Positions 35,501-47,500 of a stretch of DNA of 64,000 bases are shown here, in pieces. Positions within the stretch are counted from its first letter, which is position 1. Each line of letters opens with the position of its first letter. Position numbers and translations under genes: made by a program. Source of the DNA: Tanypteryx hageni (Eukaryota > Arthropoda > Insecta > Odonata > Petaluridae); NCBI GenBank assembly GCA_028673005.1, contig CM054117.1:4030001-4094000 (forward strand), read 5' to 3'. The notes under the pieces are model-generated. The model searched no databases. It saw only the letters and a program-made list of their open reading frames with translations, and was not told where the DNA came from.

Positions 35501-38500
35501 ATACTTACAACTTTGCAGGATAATGGCCTACAGAGACCTGTTGTCAAAAGCTAGCCTGGAGAGGAAAGGAAAGGCACACACACATATGCACAATCACTCG
35601 GAAAAACTCTGGAAAAACTCGCTAGATATGTATTTCAAGAGCTAAGCTCTCATCTTCAGTAGCTGAAGTCCTCTTCTATTTATCATCCTGTCTAAAATTC
35701 CTGAACTGTGTAGAGATTTTATTAGATAAAACCTAATTAAGAATTTGTCATTTGGTGGTATCAATTTGCTTTTGAGATTATAAAATATATAACCTCAGCA
35801 GCAGTGTGGCTGAGATCTGAGGGAAGGATTGCAGAGAAAATTACATAAGCTTTTTTTCACCAATGGCTCTCTTTCCAGCGGAGTAAAGAATCGCAGAAGC
35901 AATGTATTGTTGGTTGCCTACACTTGTAGTAGCATGGACTTTTTAGCGATTTTTTTCAGATTACACTTCAAAAGCTGATTCTAGATTCACTACATTTTTA
36001 CCATGTCTATTTCTCGCATAGGCAGTGCTTCAAATGGGCCGGTACTGTCCGTTACGCAGTACCGGCACTTATAATTTCAATTTTTAGAGAGTGATTCCAA
36101 GTTTAATTAAAACCAGAGGTAGAAGGGAAGGAAGTGGTATTGGTAGAACATATTTTAAGCACATAGGGTAATTTATATTTCTGTTGCTTAAGGGTTTAGT
36201 CCCTGAGAAAGCTTTGATTGCAGAACAGTGAAACAGTGATTACGAAACTGTTATTTTTTGAGTGGCATTTCTTGATTTAATGAGTCATTTAGTACAACAA
36301 ATAAATACACAAATGTTATTAAGTATAATTTGTTAGATTAAATTGTTCTGCCATGGGTAAGTGCCACATTTCTTGCAGAGATGAGTGGTTGATAACACAT
36401 ACAAAAAACAGACTGAAGGCTGTGAGGACATCTTATTTCTGGTGCAATGCACTTAAAAGGAAGTTAACTTTTTGAAAAAAAATCCTTTAATAGAAACCTC
36501 TAGTATCAGGTATGTTAAAAAATGAGAAAGCCAATGATGATTGAGTGTGTTTGAAGGCTGGGCCAGTGGTGTAGTAGCTAGGTTCTCCTTCATCTAGGGG
36601 CAAGTCACAGAGATGCGACCCTCTCCATTAGCTCCCTGTACAGTTTTCCAGAGAAATGTAATGTGGAGAATGTAATTGAAACCCAAGCATACTATACTAG
36701 CATTTTAATTAAGCATATCATTATATATCGACGACTCTTACAGAGGAGGATATAACATAATAGTAGTTGGTGCTTGCTTGCAAGCATCATCTCACCTTGA
36801 AAAAAAAAATTCATTTTTCAGACAGGCATTTCATCATTACAAATATTATTTTAATTCTAAAGATTTCATCTTCGCAGCGATTTTCGTTTTTCCCACATGT
36901 AAAAATAATAGTTTAAAAAATCCTCAAATGTAGCAATTTTAAAAATTTTACACTTTCTTCATTATGGGATACTAATGCTACACATTTTAGCCAAATTTTA
37001 AAGATGTAGCATTTCTAGAAGTAAAATAATATTTTTCTAATTGTTTAAATTTAAATAATTTTTAACGGCCGCCGAAATTCATATATGGTAAAATTGAAAT
37101 GTTTATTTGTGCAAATTCACTATTTTGTGAATAATTTGAAAATTTCAGCTTCCTAACTCATACCGTAGTACCTAAACAGTTATCCATTTGTTTAAATTTT
37201 TAAGAATTTTTAACTGCCAAACAAATTAAAATATCAAAATTTGTATAATCCCTATTTCGTTTTTTGAAGAATTCTACTTACAAAAAAAATTTCAACTCCG
37301 TAGCACATGCGGAAATACATAAACCATGAAAATTTGTTTTAACAATTGCGAATTTTTATCGGCCGCATTGTTGCACTTTTTCAAGATTTTTCGGTTTTTC
37401 TAGTTGGTTTTGCACAAAATCATACCTAAGAAAAAAATTTCGAATCTCCAGCTTATCTGGAAGTGCCTAAACATTAGTATCCTGCTGTTATATGTTATAT
37501 ATCATTATATATCGTTTGTTATATCCTCCTCTGTAAGAGTCGTCGATATATAATGATATATAACAGGAGGATACTAATGTTTAGCCACTTCCAGATGTGC
37601 TGGAGATTCGAAATTTTTTTCTTACGTAGGTGTTTGTGCATAACCGACTTGAAAAAACGAAAATCATGAAAAAGTGAAACAATGCGGCCGCTAAAAATTC
37701 GCAATTGTTTAAACAAATTTTCGGGGTTTGGGCATTTCCGAATGTGCTACGGAGCTGAATTTTTTTTTAAAAGTAGAATTCTTAAAAAAACGAAATAGGG
37801 ATTATACAAGTTTTGATATTTTAATTTGTTTGGCAGTTAAAAATTCTTAAAGTTTAAACAAATAGATAACTGTTTAGGTACTACGGGATGAGCTAGGATG
37901 CTGAAATTTTTCAATTATTTGCAGAGTAGTAAATTTACACAAATAAACATTTCAATTTTACAATATATGAATTTCGGCGGCCGTTATAAATTATTTAAAT
38001 TTAAACAATTAGAAAAATATTATTTTTCTTATAGAAGTGCTACAGCTTTAAAATTAGGCTAAAATGTGTAGCATTAGAATCTTATAATGAAGAAAGTGTG
38101 AAATTTTTAAAATTGCAACATTTGGGGATTGTTTTAAACTATTATTTTTACATGTGGGAAAAACGAAAATCGCTGCGGAGGTGAAATCTTTAGAATCAAA
38201 AGACTATTTGTAATGATGTAATGTCTGTCTGAAAAATGAATGTTCTTTTAATGTGAGATGAAATGCTTGCAGTATGCAAGCACCAACTACTAGTATTTTA
38301 ATATTATTACTATTAAAAAAGTGTGCCGGTTAAATAAATGAGTAAATAGATATGCTCTTTATGAACTTATCTCTTTTAACACTGATTTTATTGTTAGTCT
38401 TACTTGAACAAATGAGTGAGTTTTAAAGTAAAATCAGTTTATCTATTTTTCCTTTTCCCTCAATTTACACTTTACTGCAATTTATGCTTTTTTCCTAGAA

Positions 38501-41440
38501 CCCCTAGAAGTATAAATAAGGGGTTTTACTGTACACACACACACATAAATATATATATACACAATGAGTTCTCTCAGACTGCCTTGAGGAAAACATTTGT
38601 CGAAAGGAAGTTACGAATAGGCACTTGGAACGTAAAGGCAGGAAAGCTAGAGAACTTGAAAGAAGAAATGAGAAGAAATAGAGTTGACATTATAGGATTG
38701 AGCGGAACTAGATGGGAAGGAGAAGGACAGTTCGACTCGTAAGAGTTAAGGGTAGTTTACTCTGGAGGAAATAGTGGGGAAAGTGGAGTAGCTCTGGTAC
38801 TTAGGAAAGATATGATGAAAAGCAAGACAAAGATAATAGCAACAAATGATAGACTGATGGCAATAAAGCTAAAAGCAGTCCCAGTGGACATGCTGATAAT
38901 TCAGGTATATATGCCAACGTCAGCTCATGAAGATGAAGAAATCAAGATTTATGAGGAAATTAATGACATTTACGAAGAAGACGGAAAAGGAAAGGTAAAC
39001 TGCATAATAATGGGATATTGGAACAGCATAGTCGAAGGACAGGATGAAAATATTGTCGGGCAATACGGACTTGGGAAGAGAAACCGAGGAAGGGAAAAAC
39101 TGGTAGAATTCTGCATCAATAATGACCTTGTAGTGACTAATACATGGTTCAAAAACCATAAACGAAGGTTATACATATGGAAAAGCTCAGGAGATAGAAC
39201 GAGATGTCAAATAGATTACATCCTAGTAAAACAAAGATTCAAGAACAGCATAAAGACCCCCAAGGCATTACCAGGAGCATACATTGATTCAGTTCACAGC
39301 CTTCTAATAGTTGAAGTAAGTACAAAGCTCAAACAAATTAGAAAAACGAGAAGAGAAAGACAGACTTGGGACCTAGAAAAACAAAGAAAGGCAGGATGTA
39401 GTCAGCATGAAGTTGAAAGATTGCCTAAGAAATTTGGAAAACAAACCAAAGACTGTAAATATATAATGGGAAGAAATTAAAACCAATATCAAGGATACCT
39501 TGGATAAAGAGATTGGAAAACAAGGGAAGAAAATCAGAAAACCATGGATCACGAAGGAAATGCTGTAGAAAATGGATGAGAGACGAAAATGGAAAAACGT
39601 TGACAGTGAAGAAGGTAGAGCCAGCTATAGACGTATAAACGATGAGTTGAGAAGGTTAACAGATAAAGCTAGAGAAAATAGGATAAAAGGAAAATGTGAT
39701 GAAATACAATTAATGGAGAAGTTAGGACGGTAGGATATGATGTATGGGAGGGCGCTGGAATTAGAAGATAAGAAGTCTAATGGAATTCGTGGTAAAGAAA
39801 TTATGAATACGGATGGGAAGGTAGTCTCAGAAACAAAGGATGTAGCACAGGTATGGGAAGAATACATTAAGGAACATTACAGCAAGCAGGCAGGATCAGC
39901 AAAAATAGAACTGGAAGATGAAGAAAACATTGAAGAAGACAACTTAGGACCAAGTATTATGGAGAGCGAAGTAGAAAAGGCGATAGTGGAACTAAAAAAA
40001 AGGGAAAGCCACAGGCAGCGATGGAATACCGGCTGAGGTACTTAAAGTCATGGGATCAGAAGGAATAAAAGCGATCACAAAATTAATTAATAAGATTTAC
40101 GACATGGGAGAGTGGCCTCGAGATTTCCTAGAAGTAACAATGATCCCTCTAAAGAAAAAGCTAAGTCAATCCAATGTAAAGTTTACAGAACGATAAGCCT
40201 TCTGTCACACACTTCAAAGATTATCATGAGGATTTTTAATAAAAGGCTGCAGAAGAAATTCTAGGAGAAAATCAATTCAGTTTCAGAAAAGGACGAGGAA
40301 CTAGAGATGCTATAGGGGTAGTTACAATCATATCAGAAAGGGCAATAGAGTACAGTCAAGATATCTGCATATGTTTCGTAGATTGGCAGAAGGCCTTTGA
40401 TTGACTAAGTTGGGTAATGTTGATGAAGATATTACGGGATATAGGTGTAGACTGGAAAGACAGTAGTCTGATGAGTAATCTATATGTGAATCAAGTTGTA
40501 AAGGTCAGGTTGGAGAATGCGGAGTAAATATCGATAGAGGAGTAAGACAAGGCTGCTGCCTATTGCCAACCCTATTCAATATATATGGAGAAAGTCTAAT
40601 GCAAGAAGCTTTATAAGGCACAGAAGATTTGAAAATTGGAGAAAGGATTATAAGAACAGTAAAATATGCAAGTGATCAAGTACTACTAGCAAGAAAGGAA
40701 GAGGAACTCCAGTAAATGATAAATAGACTAGTATTAACAGGTAGAAAATACAGTATGGAAATAAATACAGAAAAATCCAAGGTTATTCGAATATCGGGCA
40801 AAGAAGAGAATCTGAACATAAGTATTGGATGAAAGCCTTTAGAACAAGTTTCACACTATAAATACCTTGGAAGCATCATAGCAAAAGAAGCAAAATGTAT
40901 GGATGAGATCAGGACTAGAATAGGAAAGGCAAAAGTGGCTTTCAGAAGAAATAAACACCTACTTATGTGGAATATAATGGAAGATATCCGCAAGAAGTTC
41001 ATAAAATGCTGTGTATGGAGTATAGCTTTGTATGGGACAGGAACATGGACGCTAAGGAAAAATGACATCAAATACTTGGAAAGCTTTGAAATGTGGACTT
41101 GGAGGAGAATGCTGAAGATAAAATGGACAGATAGGATGAAAAACGATGAAGTGCTACGAAGAATAGGAGAGAAGCGAATGATTATACAGACTATTAGAAA
41201 GAGGAAGGCGAACTGGGTTGGGCATTACCTGAGGGAAGAGAGTATGATTAAAGACGTGTTAGAAGGAAAAATTGATGGAAAAAGGAAAAGAGATAGGAAA
41301 AGGTTTCAGCTGATAGACAATTTGAAAGGGAAAGAGCGTTATCAAGATATGAAGAGAAGAGCGGAAAATAGGAGCATATGGAGAACCAGGTTTAACCATG
41401 AATAATCATGGATCTGTCTACGGACAGACTACCTATTATG

Positions 41441-41528
<88 letters not shown>

Positions 41529-44500
41529 AGTTGGTGCTTTCTTTCTGCAAGCATTTCAACGCATATCAATAGTAACACCATAGGATTTTGAGGGGGTGTG
41601 GTGCATCAGGGTTGTTTCTGCTATTGTGATCTCTGATATTCGTAGAGAAAATGAAACCTATCCACTCTTTCCTACAGTCAGTATCCCAAATTTAATCATT
41701 GTGTTTGTGCTTTCAGTATTACATTTGAATTGTAATTATTCTATGATACCCTCAATCACAGTGCGTGAGCAAGAATCGGAAGAATATATAGGTGATGATT
41801 AGAATAAGTTAACTTATATGCTTAATGGAATAAACTTAAAGCTAACTCAATTAAAGAAAAATGAGGAAATATTTCCATAACTTGATTTTTCTATAAATCA
41901 AATAATTTTTACTTTCCCTTGATATTTGGATTTTGGAAGGTCCACTATAATTCGTTGTGGCAGCATTAATTACCAGTAAAAGCATTCAAACATCTTTAAT
42001 CTAAAATATTATAACTGCTGTGTCTCTGCCTGCGTCTGTCCATGTCTGCATGCCTGTATCTGAACTCTCGAGTGATGTTACCTTCCGGCATGAACGCCAA
42101 TAAACCGGGAACGGTTGGTTTGATTTCGACAAATCTTTCGCCCAAATACTTGGCATGGACTCCAACAGGTTTTAAGTGGGTAGTTGTCCCCCGGAAAGGC
42201 ATGGATTCAATACCAGAATAGTTTTCGTTTTTGCATTTGATTAACACGTAATCGGCTAGAATACAATGTGTAGACCTTTATTCTTTAGCATTTTAAAATA
42301 TTTTACGTTTAAGACTTTGACTCGAGATTTATACCATTTAATGCAGAAAAAAATTAAGATTCTTATTCATACTGCCGATTCTGTTGTTTAATTCGTGTTT
42401 GCTCATTAAGTTTATATTCAATTTTCTCCGGTTTTTTGACATTTCAAAAAGGAGGTTGTTGCTAGGGTAGCCGGCATTTTTCATCTTGGGTTTTTGCGTT
42501 GTTGGACTTGGGCTTCAAGTACATTTGCACTAAGCTTGCAATAAAACAAGTGGAGGACAAAAACAGATTGTCTCGAGTGACATCACCTCCCAGTATAAAC
42601 ACAAATAAATCAAGAATGGTCAGCTCGATTTCGACAAATCTTTCGCCTGAATACTCTGCGCGAACTCTTGCAGTTTTTAAGTGGGTAGTTGTCTCCCAAA
42701 AAAGCATGGGTGCGATATCAGGAAAGTTTTCATTTTTGCATTTGATTAACACACAATCGGCTGGAATATGATATGGAGACCTTTTGTCTTTAACATTTTA
42801 AAATAATTTATGATCGAGACTTTCATTTGAGATTTACATTATTTCATGTAGAAATAAATGAAGATTCTTATTCTTACTTTCGATTCTCTTGTTTAATTTG
42901 TGTTTGCTCATATTTTAAGTTTATATTCCATTTTTTCCGATTTTTCAACATTTCAATTGTTGATCTTGGATTTTTACATTGTTAGGCTCGGACTTTCAAT
43001 TGCATTTGCACCAAGCTTACAATGAAAGAAACGCATCAAGAACAATAACTGATTGAAAATTTAGCAAATAAAAGAAACGATTCCAATGCATTGTAATAAT
43101 GGACAACTTAACATTTCAAATAGAAAGATATTTCATGCATACATTGGAAATATCATTTTGTTTGCAAGTTTTATTGTGCATTTTAAGCAAATAATTATAT
43201 TGTTAATGTTTGTGATTAATTTCTTTCGATATTGACACTTGCCCGGTGCATTGATTACTTAATATTAAATAAACCACAGAACATACGATATGCTGTACCA
43301 TCTGACATAGTGAACAAAACAAAAAATATTGTTCCAGTAGTCTAAATCATGTAGGCATGTATTTTTGGTTATGAAATTGGTGTGAGCTATGTCATTATTT
43401 TAAGAGTGGCAATAAAAGTAGTTCAACTAATAACACTTTGTAACAATTTTTTGTCATAGGAACTATAGCATTGGGCCACTTCACGCAATGTTCTTTAGAT
43501 GTTTGCAGGAAGTACTGCAACAGGCTCCTAGTTTCCATTAAAAGTCCCTTTTTAAGCATAGGTCGTTGCCATTTCCATTGTTGAAAAGAGGAAAAATTCA
43601 TGCTTTTGATATTTATGCTAATCGGTATGTATTCTGCCTTAAAAAATTAAGAACTCTGTTCTTTCAGCTAGACCAGCGGTGCCCAAACTTTTCTAATGGC
43701 GGGCCACATCAATGGTTGGGAATCCCTTGGCGGGTCGCATTGGAAGTTGTCAATTCTTCGGTGGGCCGGATTAGAGTTTAAATCGGAAAATTTCTATATA
43801 TTCTGAGATTCTATTAAGTGAAAATCATGTCTAAATAAGGTTTTCATGGCTAATATTTCAATATTTAAAGTTTTATTATGAAAATTTTCAAAAAATGTAT
43901 GAATTTGTGTGTTAAATTTTTCGAATTGATTTTTCGCCTTAGCTTTGTGGGCCGTAGTTTGGGCACTGCTGAGCTAGACAACTGTTATTTTTCCAAATTC
44001 GTATCCCAATTTTAAGTAATTTAAAAATACATTTTTAGTAAGCCTTGCTTTTCTTATGGGGTATTGAAATGGATCATTTGGCTTAAAAAGACCCCTTAAA
44101 TATTAAACTTTTTGTGATTTTTAATTTTTCTTGGTTGTGCCACTCATCCTAACTACATGACAAATTTCAGATTTCCAGCCCTTCTAGAAGTGCCTAAGAG
44201 TTTTATGTCAGTCAGTAAGTGATGTACAAGTAGCTTTATTATTATAGATAAAAGTGAAGTTAATATAAAAGTTATTAAAAACAATAAGTAAACAAAATTC
44301 ATCTATTTTTCTGGATAAAAATATGGATGCATCATGAAAATTACCGTTGGTGGCGCTGGGATCACTGTCAAATTTACAAGATAAAAATTTTACCAAATAT
44401 AACACTAGATGGCATTGCAATAGTTTTGAATGCAATTAAAATTGCTATTGGCAGCATAGGCATCAATGTCAAAAATTAAAAATTTTTATCATAATAACAG

Positions 44501-47500
44501 AAACAAAGGTATCACTTAGCAACGTACTTAAAAAATTCAGACGAATAATCAAAATACCTCTTTAACAGTCTATTTTACAAAAAATGTTTCAAACAAAACT
44601 TGTAGAAAATTATATTTTCTACAACTTTCATGATAATAAATATTTATATAAACTAACTCCTAAAGGAGATATTTGGAAAAATGAAAAGGGTAAATCTCCA
44701 CTTCCTGTTGACCAGTTTAAATTAAAACCTTTTCAAACCTTGAATTGCCAATAAAAATCTTAAATATAAAGTTTTGTGCCGATAATTAGTTTTTTGCATT
44801 AGAGTGCCAACAAAGAGCCCAATGTTGAAAACATACCCAGGGAAGCTCAAAATGTATATCCGTTGAAATCTCAAATTCCGTTGTTTGTACAAAAACACTG
44901 TCATTACCCGAAGCCAAGACAACCCTGAATCTAGGACGACCCTCCCTTTTAGCAGACTCAAAACAGAAAAAAGATTTTATCACCTAATTTCTCACTTTGG
45001 TGTATATTTCAAACACAAGTATTCAGTATAGGTATACTAATTCATTCATTAATTGAAATGATTTGTTAAATTTTTTCTGAAATAAAAAAGAATTTAAAAA
45101 ATGTATTTTTAAAATAAGATTTTATTAATTTAATTCTGGATCATAAGTTTGCAATGAAAAATACAATTATATTATCTTGTTTCATTTGTTTAAAACATTG
45201 ATTAAACACATAACTTCCTACGGTTCTATGACAACTCATCGCAGTCATTTCGTCATGCATCAATTCATCGTGGTTAGTTCATCATGTGTCAGTACATCCT
45301 ATGACAAACTCATCGCACGTCAATTCAGCTCTCGACAAATTCGTCATGGTGTCTCGCCTTCCAATTTGTCTCACAACGAAATTGTCATGCCACAAATTTG
45401 TCTATCAGTGACTCGCAATTAGTTTGTCGAGCGATGTATTGATGTGCACCGTGATATATTGATTGTATATGACTTCGTACTCAAATTTAAGACGACCCCC
45501 AATTTTTGCAAGCTCAAATTTGGAAAAAAAACTTCGTCTTGGATTCGGATAAATACGGTACTTTCTCCTAGTAAAGTAAAGTAAAATTTTAATCACATGC
45601 ATTCCATTACTTACACTGCTTAATCTAAAATGTTTTATGATAAAATTTTAATATTTTTGACTCTTTTAGGTTCGCGACTCCATAGATTTTGTGTTGATGA
45701 ATTTTGCTGAAATGAATAAGTTGTGGGTGCGGATGCAGCATCAAGGGCATTCAAGGGACAGAGAACGCCGCGAGCGTGAGAGAGAAGAACTTCGAATTCT
45801 TGTGGGTACAAACCTTGTCCGCCTCTCACAATTGGAATGTGTTAATCTTGAAAAGTATCGAAAGGTAAACAAATGATTTTTAACGTAAATGTAAGTGTAA
45901 ATGTAAAGCAATACATATGCATAATACACCACTCCCATGGTTTATGTGACTTCAGTATACATGGTTTCACTTAACGTGCCGTTTTACATTAGGACAATGG
46001 TTGGAGTTTGCACGATTCGTTTCTGTTTATATTTATTAATATGGCTCCTCCACTTCTTAGCGGTTGACATTTATTCCCAATCGCCACTGTTACCTATCCT
46101 CCCACTGGCCATCTCTCAAATTGCGAGCCCTCATCACTTCCGTCATTCTTCCTCGCCAAGTGATGCATGGGCAACCTCATTTTTTCTGTCCAGGGGGTGA
46201 CCAGTCGAATACTTGCTTTGGCCACCTCTCCTGTGGCATTCTCTGCACGTGTCCATAACCAATGAAGTAACCGACACTCCAAGCGGTTGAGAACAGTCTC
46301 TTCTGTCTCCATCTCTTGCCGGATGATATCATTCCTTACTCGTTGGAGTCGGGATACACACATTCTGGGTCTTAAACCATCTATCTCTACAGCATTGATT
46401 TTCTTTCTTAACTTATCCATGAGAGTCCATCCTTCGTTTCTGTTTATGCAAGGCCTTAAGGCCCGTCCATATCTGGATACACTGTATGCAAACATTGTAT
46501 GGATACATGTTTTCGGTGTATCCCAAGTATAAATGTTTTTAAAACGTCCGGTTAATCTTAATTTAAATTCATTTAAAAACAAAATTTTGGGAAGTTTTGT
46601 TTAATACATTTTTAGAACTATTATTTAATACTCCACTTACTTCAATTTTATGCCTCTCGAGGACATTGATACTTATTGGTACATAAGGGAAACTCGATTT
46701 CAGTTTATCAGTTTTCAGGAACGCATTAATCGCGTAAACCGCAGGGGTGGTGTATATAATAATGGAAGAATTTAAATGACCGAGTTTATCAAAAGTTCAA
46801 TTTAATTTCATATTTATCATCTGAAAGCCTCCTGACCTGAATTTTTCCTCTTTTTCAATTTCTCTCAAGTGTCTGAGTATTGCAAGTCTGCTTATAGGAT
46901 GAACAGAGCACAGCTGACATTTGTGAAGAGATCGTGCAGTAGTTTCATGTCTAAATGTATGCACAGCTACATGAGGACCTCGTAAGAAGTACTCATGCAG
47001 CTACCTTTTTGAATCTGAAAAAATATTTAGCACTTTCACTAAATTTTTATGGAATTGAATCAAATCTCATCATAATTTTTTCTTATATTTCCAGATTTAA
47101 TAAGTAATTTAAAATAAATAAAAATTAAAATCATCTCCTTAAACTGTACAATCCAAAAATTATTTTTTAGAGAAAAATTGTCAAAAATATCAAGTTTGTG
47201 AAAAATTAATTCTCGCCAGGGACTTAGTATCTCAAACAAATGCCTGATGGCTTATGCATCTCCCAACAACAACAGGGACCAAACACACACTTAATCTCAT
47301 TCGCATGGATCTAAAAAAATAGAGAAAGTTATTCTAAATACATATTTCCAGAGCAAAGCTCTCATCATCAGTAGTTGATAATGAATGAAATAGCAGTCTC
47401 ATATGAGGTATTTAAACGGTGTGAAAGAGTCAAAGGGGTGGAGGGAGGTCGATGGGAGATGCATAAACCATCAGACATTTGTTTGAGATACAGTCGAGTC

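Larger units (their letters stand above)
35271..35670. repeat. About 400-bp element with inverted hammerhead-like ends
   Basis: A 43-nt motif at 35280-35322 (+) reappears inverted at 35621-35663 (-), and similarity extends a few bases beyond both. This arrangement of terminal inverted copies suits a remnant of a Penelope-like element's terminal repeats, but no GIY-YIG or reverse-transcriptase sequence remains. Confidence 0.45.

Noticed and set aside
36557..36625. tRNA gene or SINE head
   Set aside because: A-box and B-box words match poorly and no stems pair; kept only as a note in the intron entry.
38920..39176. Minus-strand frames with hydrophobic Phe/Ser-rich residues
   Set aside because: They are antisense to the RTE-like endonuclease and have no independent support.
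41398..41583. Frame of alternating Tyr-Ile residues
   Set aside because: It is only the (TA)n microsatellite translated.
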